Part shown: one piece after another, positions 1-11,880 of the stretch
Layout: each line of letters starts with the position of its first letter
Position numbering within the stretch: the stretch's first letter is position 1
Assembly: GCA_005408345.1 (NCBI GenBank)
Contig: SEMN01000007.1
Location: forward strand, 3,198,001 to 3,262,000
DNA: 64,000 nucleotides
Source of the DNA: Macquaria australasica
Lineage: Eukaryota > Chordata > Actinopteri > Centrarchiformes > Percichthyidae
Direction of reading: 5' to 3'
Made by a program: the position numbers and the translations under genes
The notes under the pieces: model-generated
What the model was told of the DNA's origin: nothing
The model's database searches: none
Seen by the model: only the letters and a program-made list of their open reading frames with translations

Positions 1-430
1 TCCCAGTGTCATACTTTAGTGTGAAGAAATTTGTTTAAAGGCACTGTGACATTTTTTTAAATCACTGTTCATAATACAGTAGGATGTTATGGTCACTTCA
101 GATGTTCAGAGGCTATTTTTATGCTTTGACATTGATTTTTACTTCTCAGAATATTAGTTTAGATGACTTGAATGCTGGTAGTATATGCACAATGTGTTGT
201 ATTTCCACCATATGGTTAGGTAAACTTGTTTCAGGACCTACAAGCCTTACAAACCTACAGTACTTAAGCTGTTTTTAAGGTTTTAAAACTATCCTTTAAT
301 AGTATTTATTTTACTATTTCTGTAATGTTTTACATCAACATATTCTATAAGATGTATATTTCTGCATAATGATTGATTATGTTAAGTATATTATGATTTA
401 ATAATAAATTCTATATGAATTTATAACTCC
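1..430 (+). other. possible 3' UTR end of an upstream neighbouring gene
   Basis: This AT-rich stretch has no convincing coding frame. It has AUUUA-type motifs, then a canonical AATAAA at 403-408. A T/G-rich segment at about 433-447 follows, in the position of a downstream cleavage element. That arrangement fits the end of a + strand transcript entering from the left, but AATAAA is common by chance in such sequence. Confidence 0.3.
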
Positions 431-2039
431 TATTGTCTGTGGTCTTGACTTATAATATTTCATAGTTGTGTTCATATTGTCTCCTGAGAAAAGTTTATTT
501 TTCTGCTGTCAAACTTCTGCAGACGGGTTTCTTTTCCATAGATCACTTGAGAAATCACACTTCATTGTATCTTTCTAAAACGACTGAAACTTGTGGAACA
601 GGCCCAAACTGTGTAGAGGCATTGTCTGTACTTACATCATTGTCCCAAAGCCCATGGTGTTACCCTAGCTCTACTCATGACTCAATAGGTGACAACTGTA
701 CAAACTCGGCTATGACCATAGAACCTTTTTTACAAACCACTGAGTCAGGTAGCTGTTGACAGGACTGCTCAGAATAGTACCTGGCTGAGTGGATTGTGGT
801 CATTGTGTGTGCTTGTGTGCGTGCGTGCATGCAGGTTATTTGTCTCTGCGAGCATTACACCTTTGTTTATTTCCCCTTTGTAAATAACACACAGGTGTGA
901 GGCATTGTGAATTCATGCAGGATGGCTGTGTTTCATTGTGTCGAAGTATAACCCATATCTTGCAAAACAATGGCTTGTAGTTTCCATAGAGGCCTAACTG
1001 CACACAGATGGCGTTATAAACCTTACTCTGGATCTAGGCATGGTTACAGGGTCATTCTTCAGCTGAGCACTGAGCTAAGTGAAGTGTGAAAAGGCTGAAC
1101 TGTGTACAGAAGAACAGAGCAGCTCTTTGATGTAGGGTAGAATTAGGACTAACATAAGGCTAAAGATGACTTGTATAAAAATGAAAACTAGCGGTTTTTC
1201 TTTTGCTTCTACCCACAGTTTTAGTACAACTCTTTTTTTCTCCTATTTTCTCCTCCAATCACCATCTATATAAAGCACAATCACCTATACAATATAGCGG
1301 TATTGTTAAGAGTCATACTATACAAATAACATACTCTAGTTATTATAGTAGGATGTATTTTGTTGATTCTATGTAGGCCTATTATAGGTAGTCGCAGTAG
1401 TAATGGTGCATCTGCTTTGATTAATACTATTATTATCAGTATTATTATTATTATTGCATCAGAGATCAGAAGTAACCTTACAGTAGTATAATAGTAGCTT
1501 CCTGCACATGTAATGAACCTTTACTGACAGCAGAGGGCAGGATGCACAAAAACAAGGACTTGCTCTTAAATGCAACTTCACCTCATCAGTAACTTCACCT
1601 GAAGATCTAATAGTTGTAATAGTGCACGTAGTTGTGGTTTTATTAATGTTTTACAGTCATAAACTGAATTAACAAGTTGATTTAGTGTAGTGTATGATAT
1701 GGGGCAAAAAAACTGCTGCTGCATGGTGTCTATCGGGTCACGGTTCAAACAGTGATGTCACAGAAGTAATTCATGGAAGTAAAAAACACCAGGTTAAACA
1801 ATAGCAGGCAGTATATTAGTTCAGTTTGCAGTTTGCTGTTACAGTAAGAGGCTTTCTTTGGAAGAAGAAATACAAGTTTGTAATACTATCAGATGAGGTC
1901 AGAGGTGTGTGTACAAGATAGTCGAACATGATACTGTGTTATCACTAATACACTCATTTACATTGCCTGATAATACTCTCTCACACACATATGGACACAT
2001 ACAATCTGTATTTTCCCAATAGACCTGTAGTCTACCTCT

Positions 2040-2078
<39 letters not shown>

Positions 2079-2589
2079 CACATGCTGAACACAGAAAACA
2101 TATACTTTCATCGAACTTCAAAACTGTGTATTATCTTCCATTATATCCTGACAGTGAACCATGTTTTAAATGTATAAAAAAGGTATACCAGGGCAAGTTC
2201 ACTATTTACTTTCTCTTACACTCACCTGCACCTACACAATATTTTCCATGCATTGTAAAAGAGCTGCTCTTGCCCTTATTTGCTGCATTTCACACTTCTG
2301 GTGCGTCTTTGAATGTAATAATGTATAAAGTTACATCTGGAGTTACATCTGCTGGAAAAGCCACCCGTCCCCCCCCCCCCCTTATCAGCAAGCTGGGGAT
2401 TCCCAAAGGTTTGCGCGCTCCTGGGTGGAGGAGAGTTGGAGGAATGGAAGGGTTGCACATTCCTACAGGATGGCATAAGACTTCCCATCAGTGGAGCGGG
2501 AGGGAATTGGAAAATAATCCCTCAGTCATTTTCCAAGTTGAAATAAATGCAGTTATAGGCCGTGAAGTGGAAAAGGGCATCTCTCTCGA
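431..2589. other. intergenic stretch without a recognisable gene
   Basis: No frame here looks like conserved protein. I see AT-rich sequence, a small (ATT)n patch near 1440, a (TG)n run at 2042-2072 followed by alternating CG, and a poly-C run near 2371-2381. Open frames crossing the TG run owe their length to the repeat. Confidence 0.6.
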
Positions 2590-2590
2590 G

Positions 2591-2690
2591 CACGTGCTTT
2601 CGCTGTCTCGGGGGCGGGGCGGCGGTGCGTTCAACTGCACAACTGCAACCTAGTTTCTATTCTCCGTTCAGAGTAATAATAATAAAAGCA
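2591..2690 (+). promoter_or_regulatory. candidate CpG-rich promoter (upstream, alternative)
   Basis: A CACGTG E-box at 2591-2596 is followed by a GC box cluster (GGGGCGGGGCGGCGG, 2611-2625) and, about 55 bases on, a TATA-like TAATAAAAG at 2680-2688. The next 60 bases are unusually CpG-rich for this window. The layout suggests a + strand start near 2710. It could serve an alternative plce1 5' exon or an unrelated transcript; there is no direct evidence of use. Confidence 0.4.
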
Positions 2691-2709
2691 ATTGCGCGAT
2701 CAGAGCATT

Positions 2710-2850
2710 GCAACCGCATGCCATGCAGTTGCTGCGCGCGAAACTTGCCTTTGCTGAACAAATGCAAACATTATGACAAGACTTATTCCGAATATTATTC
2801 ATCTGCCGGTTGAACCTGTCCCAGATAGAAATCTGGCTGATTCGACTGAG
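2710..2850 (+). other. candidate non-coding first exon (alternative plce1 5' UTR)
   Basis: The segment downstream of the TATA-like box is CpG-rich and ends in a strong donor, GACTGAG|GTAAGG (exon end 2850). It has short AUG frames that stop inside the exon. The start is inferred from the TATA-like box only. Spliced to the exon that begins near 17577, it would be untranslated, because that exon has an in-frame stop at 17589 ahead of the ATG. Confidence 0.35.
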
Positions 2851-4329
2851 GTAAGGCACATATGGCTCTAGACTGGCAGATTGTGGACCAGGCCCGGTCC
2901 AAGCACGGTAAATGATTGAAGATGACATAAAGTGTCTCTCATGTGGGGGCCAACCTGCAAGCAGTTATTTTGCGAAGTAGCCCAGTCAAAATGATTCAGA
3001 ATGATTTCTGTGATTGGCCCTTCATCAAATATGCGGCCGTACCAAGTCTATATGACCTTGGCCACATTAACACAGTAGTGAATTGCTATTAAACAAAGCC
3101 TAAATCCTTTTGGGCAAGCTAGAGGAAACAATGTAGCCTATAGGGCACGCTGCATTAAGTGGGCGACTGGCTATGGTGCATAATGTTGCCAGCCAGACAT
3201 TCCAATGTGGTGACACACACACACACACACACACACACAAAGTAACCCAGAGCCGCAGTTATTGTCCTCCTGTCCACAGCTCAGTTGGCTACTGAGAGAG
3301 AAGGAGATGCTGCATTCGGGTGTTGTTGGATATATTGCAATTGGGCTTAACACGCTGTAAAACACTCATGACAAGAGCATGATTAAATACATATATCTTG
3401 CATTTACCACATAAAACAAAACGCTGAAGGGACTGTGACTTCCAAAATAATATTATGCTTATAAGTGACATGAGTGACATACCCTCTGTGCATTGCATAT
3501 CTACCTTGTCACCTCCAGGTTTCCATTCAGTGCAGTGCACACAGCAGATTATACATGTCAGTTAACTTTAATTAAACAACTTCATTTAGGAATATGCACC
3601 ACGTGACCACACTGTAAACTAAAATAACTACGGTCTTAAAACTACACAGGGCCCCTCTACAAGACAGAGGCACAAGATTATGTAATAATGCAGGACCCAC
3701 CTTAGTAGATACTGCAAATTCCTGAACACAACTGCAATTGATCAAATTACTAAAAAAAAACCAAATAAACAAAACAAACAAAAAAACAATTGAGGTGCAT
3801 AAACCTGGGGCATTGGGGCCCCCAGGGCAGTTGCCCATTTTGCCAGGGTGGTAATTGAGCCTCGGTCCTACCTAACATTACATATTGCCCTTTCATTGTT
3901 TCTGAGCTACAAGCCTACAAGATAAATATGGCATTCATTGTTTTACCATTTTATGACATCACATAGCCTAACTAACTACTGTAATTTTCCAAATTGATTT
4001 ACTGTACAGTGGCCTAAATGCTACTCCTATTAAACTTGCAATTTTTTTCTAAATTATAAGCCAGCAGCTGTATTGACATGTTTAGCTGTACCTGGGACTA
4101 TCCCATCTATCAGACAGCCTATATATGCTATATACTTATATTTTAATTCTAAAAAAAAATATCTAAACAAAACGTCCTTCTGTTACGTCTGACATTTCCC
4201 ATGAGGCTGCAGTCTGCAAAATAGTACTTATGTGCGGGCCTCTCGGACTAGTAAAATAACAGCCATCCAGAAAACGTTTGACAACACTGAAAGAAATTGG
4301 GAGTCTTGATTTTTAATTTGGAGTACAAT
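2851..4329. other. non-coding stretch between the two candidate first exons
   Basis: Contains a (CA)n microsatellite at 3213-3239 and ordinary AT-rich sequence. No exon with convincing splice sites was found. Confidence 0.55.
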
Positions 4330-4518
4330 ATTCCGAGGAGCACCTGAAGGCATCAGTGAAGAGAGCGGTTTCCCACAGCAGCGCGAGCTGCTGCATCAAC
4401 TGTCTCTGCGCGAGAGCTGTGGCGCGAGTCGGTCGGCGAAAACTTGAAGAACATGTGTTGAAGCAGTCAGTATGCGGACTTTCGATGGATGCTAACTGGA
4501 TTTGACAACATTTGGTCG
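4330..4518 (+). other. plce1: candidate plce1 exon 1 (5' UTR) with CpG-rich core
   Basis: The stretch 4379-4440 is the densest CpG cluster near the gene, with repeated GCGCGAG-type words. The exon ends at TCG|GTAAGT (4518), a consensus donor. No TATA box is visible, so the start near 4330 is approximate. Four AUGs precede the donor: 4453-4461, 4472-4495 and 4485-4505 are closed frames, and the one at 4489 stays open to the donor and would stop at 17589 after splicing. The main start at 17616 is therefore preceded by several short upstream frames, which suggests reduced or regulated initiation. Confidence 0.5.
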
Positions 4519-6014
4519 GTAAGTTTGTGCCACCACGTCCTCAAACTGTCACGTCAGTACACGTTTAGACACCGTTTCGTGGACTGCGTTGCACGAGTCT
4601 TTTGGTGTTTTCGGTTTGTTTGTAAAGTTCCTCACAGCGTCAGTGTGGTTCCCAAGCTGGTGCCCAGGAACCCCGAAGTCGCGCAAAATCAGCCTAATAG
4701 TAATGTTTTTGCATTCACTTTGGTACTAGAAAGGAGTGTAGGTGAAATGTGGTCTGTTTCACAAAAAAAACTGAGATCACCTCCTCTGAAACTCCCAGCA
4801 GAAACTCTCTTAGCAAACGTTTTTTTTGGGGTCTCCTGGTGTGAAAAAGGTTTGAAGTTATTATCTGCCATTGTTTTTCTGTGCTTGCTTTGAGGTGCAT
4901 TGCTGTGTATGAAGGCATTATCACTGTCGAAGTTGTTTGTGTTTATTGACACTGAGCCAAAAGTTAAGTTTTTAGTTTGACAGGTCAGGTCATTGTTTAC
5001 ACAGACGGAGTCCCCTAGGCATCCCTCGGGGACTGTGAGCTTTAACTCTTTTGTATGTGATGTTGCAGTGAAGGTTGCTTTAAACTAAAGAGATGAATCA
5101 GTTCCAAATGGAAAGAGAAATACAGCTCAGATGAATCAAATCCAGATCAGAGTCATTAACAGAAATGCAGGAATTTTGAGACACATGTGCAACTTATGAA
5201 AAAAGTTCATGTGACAGTCTGACACACACTAATAGGCTAACAGGGCTGTATTTACAGTGCAAAGTGAGAGGCCACAATGAGAAAAATACACTGGAGATGC
5301 AACATCCAACCATGTTTAAAGGATATTATCTTAATTATGGTTGATGCAATTACAGTATTGTTACAGACTGAATCATGTCTACTCTCAGTTCTACCTCTCC
5401 CCAAATTGATCATGCTTGCATTGTGCATATTTATTCAACTTCCAGTCACTATGTGTGCTCCAACATCATGGCATAATGTGAGGCAGCAGTTGGAGAGAAG
5501 GTGTGGCGATGTCTTGAGATAGAAATCTGGAGCAGGGAAGGGAGACTGGTTGGACTTGTTGTTTTCAAACTTGCTGTGCTCTGTATTAGTGCATCCTCAC
5601 TTCCAGAAACCCAAGTAGGTGCTTCCCCTTTGTCCAGCTGTGGAAAAGTTCTAGTGTCTGGTTTTGGAAGACTGTTAATTGCGGCCACAGTTGACCTTTG
5701 GCCTTTAATCTAAACATGTAGTAATTGTGGAATTCATTCTTTTTGCTACATGCTTATCAAGCTCCTGCTGCGCATTGATTACCCGTGTTTAGAAATGAGA
5801 AAAGGTGCCCTATGGAGTTTTTTGTAAACAAACAGAAGTTACGTTTACATTAAGTGTTTCTCTAGCACTCTTCTTCCCTGCCTTTTACTCGCGCGTTTCT
5901 ACGGTTGTTTGCATTTTACCTCCACCAACTGTCGATCAGTGGAATAGCGTGAAACCGATGGCAGGAATGTGTATCGTGTTGTTCGTGTCATTGCGCATGC
6001 ATGTGCGTCCTCAC

Positions 6015-6422
6015 CATAGACTATATAAAGATGGACAGCATGACAGCTCCCCAAAAGTGAAGCCAAAACATCTCGATCTCCCCTTGGCAGCTGGCTGCAG
6101 TGTAGGTCATAAATCCCGCCCCCTCCATGTTAGCGGATGGGACATGGGCCAAACTGAAAAGTCAAAGTACAGTTAGTTTTTATCACGCTGATATATGTTT
6201 AAGTGTTCATTTGTCTGATAAGTTTGGTTTAAATTAGTTATTTAATGCTATCTGTCATGATTGACAACTGTGAGTGTGCTTGCGATTGGTTTAGGTGGGT
6301 GTATAGGCGGGAACTCGATACCGCGATCACTACTGCGCAAGATGGCAGCGGGTATTTTGGCCTAATTTCTGTACAGTGGGAGGAAGTGAAGATGCGTCGT
6401 CCACCTTTATATACAGTCTATG
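6015..6422. mobile_element. non-autonomous hAT-like DNA transposon (MITE), about 408 bp
   Basis: The left end reads CATAGACTATATAAAGATGG. The reverse complement of the right end reads CATAGACTGTATATAAAGGTGG over its first bases, a match with a two-base gap. The element is flanked by a perfect 8-bp direct repeat, GTCCTCAC (6007-6014 and 6423-6430). Eight-base target duplications are characteristic of the hAT superfamily. There is no transposase frame, so it is a deletion or MITE-type copy mobilised in trans. Confidence 0.75.
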
Positions 6423-7406
6423 GTCCTCACCCTTGTGTGCGACACAAACAAAACCCACTTATAAAACTATTACTCCACAGCACCACTAGTGGTCAAAACT
6501 CCAAGGGTACCTTTAAGTCTGCTCTGTTTTTTTTGCCACTGTATGGCAGTAGACTTTCTGTCATCGCTGTATTCCTCATATTTGGTGTTTAAATACAATT
6601 TGTCGCTCCTCTTTGATATTCCGAGTTGTTTGCCAGCACTATTAATGGAGCTAAAGACTGCATTTGAATTCTTAAATGGAACACTGTTTAAGATGTTTTA
6701 AGACGTTGAACTTGGAGCTGCTAGGTTGTCCCTGAATTTGTGTACTTACAGACATAGCAATCTCCTTAATAACTGCAGTTCTGAGATTCACGTTGTTTTC
6801 CTCTTTAACTATTCACAATAATATATCCTCATGCATGTCATACTGTCATGCATACAGTTGTTCAGACAACATGTGTGAACGTGAACAAATGTTAAGCAAA
6901 GGGGAAAAACACTGAACAAAGCAATTACTGTATGTAATCATCCAGATAAATAAGCCAGATCCCACGCTACAGAGTCATCTGGCACCAGTATTAAACCAAA
7001 CTAGTCTCTGATATTAGCTTATTTTGACTTTGTCTGGGCAACAACTGGGAATTGATTGATTAAGTGGTTGAACAGAACAAATACTTAATTGAAATCTTGA
7101 TTGTAGTTAGGCTAAGGCATATGTTATTTGATTGCCATGTGCTCACATGATGTTTAGCCTCTCCCCAAAAATTCAACGTGCTCTTGAAGGAAAAAATGTG
7201 CTCATTGCACAAAGCAGACAAGTTCATTTGATTTTAATCAACAGCAACGAGTATGTTGTTTGTTATATGAAAAACCTTTATCTGATGGCCACAGGTTCAC
7301 AATGAAGGGTTTGCACCATATGCAAAGTGTTAACATGGACATGGCTCACCATCATCTCTGCTGGCGTGGTTCACTTTTGTTGTGCCTCAACACTCTTTCT
7401 GTTATA

Positions 7407-7407
<1 letters not shown>

Positions 7408-7459
<52 letters not shown>

Positions 7460-7466
7460 ACACACA
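7408..7466. repeat. (CA)n microsatellite
   Basis: Near-perfect CA dinucleotide run of about 58 bases, broken once by a T at 7454. A looser CA/CT-rich tail continues to about 7600. Confidence 0.95.
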
Positions 7467-10400
7467 AACACAGACACCACGCAGACTAGCATTCACACAC
7501 TCTTCCACCGTGAAAATAACCCTTCTTGAGTCAGCTCTCTCCCTCTGTTGTTACACTAATGCACACACACTCAAACAGATGTACACACACTCACACACTC
7601 TCTTTCTGTGCAGTTTCCACTGGAGTCTCTCTCTGCCCTGCCCTCTAATCAAAGCCATATGTTCTCCAGGTCTCTTGCATGAAAAGTATGTTCTGTTTGC
7701 AGCACTGTTCCCAGTGTAACCAGCCTCTCACTTTATTACTGGCAGAGGGAGGCTGTGTTGAAAATGAAGATAACCTGCGAAGGATTGCAGGTTGATGTTT
7801 CATCCTTTTAACTTTCTTTACATTTTCTCTTTCATTCTTTTTTTTCACGGTCTGTTTGGCTCTGTCAGCATCATCTCCATGGGGATATCATTTGGTAATG
7901 GGAAAGGTGGACATTTTTCTCTCACTTAGATCCTTCATATTTCCCATGTTGTTGTTTCAGTATTTATGAGCTCTCCTGGTGGCTGGTTTGATAAAATCTT
8001 CATGAATTAAAGATATTTCAGTCCTCAGCCTTGATCTTTCCTGACAGATCACAGTGTTAGAGATTTTCAGTAGGTTCATATTGCCTCTTCAGATGAATCA
8101 ACTGCCAGTCTTTATTATTAAGAAAACATGCGGTCCAGGAGGCTAAAATGGGGCTGCTCAAACGTATTAATCTAAGAAACCTTTGCCAGTTTGGCCTCAT
8201 TATGTGACCATGACTAATATAAACACAACCAGAGCTCTTGTTATCTGGGGACCCACCAGAAACTGGCATGTGACTCATTTTGTGTCCCAGCCCAAACAAT
8301 GTAATAATACTCCCCTCAAGTGGAGGATAATATGCTTTAAATTCTCCTAATAATTCTGATGCCATTCTGTTTATCTGGTTATGGATAAAGTACAGATTCC
8401 ATTCAGCGAAGTTTTCTTCACTGAAATTTACAGGCCAGCAGATGGAAAGCAGTTTTCCATCAGTTCTCATCCACTTGAGCTGAATTCTCTGCCCAAAGCT
8501 GTATGGGTTCGACCCACTGGGTTTGGGCCAATTCGAGCTCTTTGAATTTGCTTGAAACTTGAATTCGTTTGGGATTCAAGGCACTGATGAAAAACTGATA
8601 ATTAACAGAGATATATAGAATTTAATAAAGAATTTTTGCCTTTAATCTTCTGATATTAGAAGTTTGTTGTTGATGGCTGACAACCATGTGTAATTAAGAA
8701 GAAGAAATCTGCAATTCACAGTGAATGTCTGATGGTTCTAACTCCTTTTAAAAATTAGAGGTCGATTTAGATAATCTTGAATAAAAATCAGGCAGGTAGC
8801 GTGGTTGCTGCCGTGGTTCAGGTTTGGGTTGGGTTGGGTTGAAACAGGAACTGTCCAATTTTCTCTCAGTCAGATCAAAACACTGTTACCCACAGTCATT
8901 CTGACAATATTGCAAAAAAAAAAAAAAAATCCAAATGAAGATATAAGTTACATTTGTTATAATCAAAAAGGTTCACATGGCTTTTGTTTTTATGGATTTT
9001 CCCCTTATTTTCCCTGCTGCACTGATCTCTCCCTTTATCTAGGTCTTTGCACTGCATGGTAACATTCGTCAGTTTCTTTTCAACTGCGGCCAGTTTAAGG
9101 AATGCGATTCTATTGTAGTCATATGATGTGTCTTTTCTTCTCTGACCCCCTTTGTTAAAGAGAGGGGGGTTCCTTTGCATGAAGAGTGCGTTAGTATACT
9201 GAAGATTTAAAGGGAAGTGTGCAGGATTTTCTCTTACTGGATCTCTATGCCACGTTTTGTTTTCACATACAGTTCCACAACACTGAGTAGCTACCTTAAT
9301 TTATACAACCTGATTCACATTCTTCTTTAGTATGTACAAAGCTCTTAATAAGTCATCAAGGTGCGCTGTGGTTTGGATACCTATCAAAGAACATGATGCA
9401 AAAATTGTCAAAAATTCTTCTTTACCGGTTACTGTTGTTTGAATGTGACATTTTGCTATTTCTCTTTATGCCAACTCACTGTAGCTATGTTATAGAGTTT
9501 TGTATAGTATTTCCATAATGTCACAGGGAATACTTATATATTCCTTATATATAGTTAATATTTGAATGTAAGTTTATGTTTTCCTGTGCTTTTAGCTAAA
9601 TTAAGACTGATAGTAATACCAAGTATGGTGTCAGTGCATCCCTAGTTGCATTACGTTCTCTAACGTGTAATATTCTTTCTATGACATTGTTTTTTCCTTA
9701 TTTCCATTTCTTGTTAGTCTTGTTACTTGACTCACTTGCCAACTGAAAGGAGTTTCTTAGATTATGCATGGAATTCAAATCTGTGTCCTACTTTGGAAGT
9801 TTTTGGTACTTTCTTTACTACTAGTACTAATAGTCACCTTTTTGGCTTCACCAAAGAATGTGTGTTTTTTGGGGTTTTTTTTGTAGTTGGAGCGTCACTC
9901 TATTGTACTCGCATGGCGTGCCTTTTTTCCCTCGGCCCCTACACGACAGAAAAGGGGATTCCTTCTCTCGCTGACCTGCTTATTATGCTGGTGGAATGCT
10001 AAAGATCCAATGCTGAATCGTAGTGTGAAGTATTTAGCGGAGTATTTTGGAGGCTCAGGAGGATAAGTGGCATTTCAGCTCAGTTTGACTCCAGCTCTCA
10101 TTTTACACTTTTTACATTTCCATGCTATTTACTCTCTCTCTCTATTACTTCCCTCATCCACCGACTGTAGTATCAAAGTTAGCTTGAAAATAATAGTAAA
10201 TATGAAGCGTAAAGGTTAATACCAGTAATTTAATAGTGCTGCTTTCTGCCTCGCTGATTGGGCTTTACTTTCCTGCGCTCCATGTGAAGTTGGACCTAAT
10301 CACATACCAGGTCATGAGTCATCGTTTGGATGAGATGTGAAATAATCCCTCATGAATGAACATAAGAAAAAGGCTTTTATGTGAGAGTGAAGGCCTCCTG

Positions 10401-11639
10401 TTGATGGGATGCACAACGATTTAGGACAGGGGTTCAAAAACTGTTCCAGTGCGGAGACACAAACTCATTAAAACAAATTGTTACTCATCTTGATTGACTA
10501 CCCATGAGACAAAAGGTTATACGCACAAGGGGCATTAGTGTTTAAATCCATAATCTCAATAACCGGTTGAATGACTCAGTTTGTAAAAATAAATGTGACC
10601 CACTTTGTAGTTGTGTCAGATGTAGATTCAAATTCATCGACCAGTTATGACCACCTCGAGCCTCGATCTGTCATTTGCTTAGCAAGTGCTCATGGTTAAC
10701 ATGTTAACAATTTCCTATTTATACATCCATTGAAATATGGTGACATGGACATCACATTGGAGTCCTGTTTTACCACCTGTCCCAATTAGGTTCACTGTTC
10801 AGCGTCGTTATTTCCCTACTTCTGAAGCCAGGAATGGTGCCAGTGCACTGGCATTTCATCTTTTGTTATATCTTTTGATAATGTCATTGATATTTCCACT
10901 TCATGGCGCTGAGATTCTCACCGGTAAAACTCAAGACTTCACTGGCTCCAGTACACGTCTGTGTGTGGATGTCACACTGCGCCACATTGACATACTGAAA
11001 CACGCCCTGTATGTGAAAGCAAAATTAGTATTACATGATGTAACTGAAGAGTTTTGCTCAACAACAAATTAGACTGTTTTTTTATTGATGTATGGCAGTT
11101 TGGAAATAACCTTTTGAGGTAAATGAGGGAAGAACTGACACCCACTTACAAATACAAAAAAAAACAAAGAAACAAAACAAAAAACTGTTCTGTTGTTAAC
11201 CATCTGATTCTGATTATATTCAGTTTCTTCAGGACTGTCAAAAGTGCTGAGATCATCCCCTTTTGCTTTCATCAACATGTGTTACACTTTATTGCAGCAC
11301 GGGAAATGTTGGATCTTATTGGACAGAGTACCCAGCAGCTCTCTTTTAAAGCAAGATGGGCAGACAACTGTCTGTCCTTATTTCCTCTGGTTTTTCAGTG
11401 GTACAGCGGAGATTGCAGTTTCTCTTGGCTTTTTTTGAAGTATACAACCTTTTTAAAGCTGTACATGTTCAAACCTTTGCCATTTTTGAAAGTATTTTTT
11501 TTATATTTCTAAAATTCAGAGAATCCAGCTTGTCTGGGATAGTCTAAAATACAACAAAGAGCCTATGTGCTATAGTTTAAGTCTCTGCTGGTTGTCTGGT
11601 AACCTCACAGGCACAACAAGACTTAAACATAACCCCCCC

Positions 11640-11880
11640 CTCGAAAACTGCAACTTGTCATTTTTTCATTGTTTTTATTTTATTTTACAGATTGCACAAA
11701 CTAACGATCTAACGTGTAAATTGGTGAGTTTTAGAGGAGCTAGTGAGATTTTGTTAGCTTTGGACAGAAACAGGTCAGCTGATTCTCTGTTTCCTGTCTT
11801 TATGCTAAGCTAACCGGCTGCTGTCTATAGCTTCATATTTACCATACAGAAAAGAGAGTGGTATCGATCGTCAAATATTG
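11640..11880. repeat. teleost interspersed repeat fragment
   Basis: The words TTGGACAGAAACAGG, ATGCTAAGCTAACCGGCTGC and AGCTTCATATTTACC, followed by AGAGAGTGGTATCGATC, match from memory a very common interspersed repeat of percomorph fish. The ends are approximate and I saw no clear target duplication. Confidence 0.6.

Noticed and set aside
1991..2653. Longest upstream frame (220 codons)
   Set aside because: Runs through a TG repeat, a poly-C run and promoter-like sequence, has no protein-like pattern, and starts within ordinary intergenic DNA.
4489..4893. 134-codon frame starting in the candidate first exon
   Set aside because: Continues past a consensus donor (TCG|GTAAGT) into intron sequence; only the first ten codons would be in the mRNA.
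8057..8470. Open frame of 137 codons on the minus strand
   Set aside because: No recognisable family, no splice or promoter context, and ordinary intronic composition; length is within chance for a 64-kb window.
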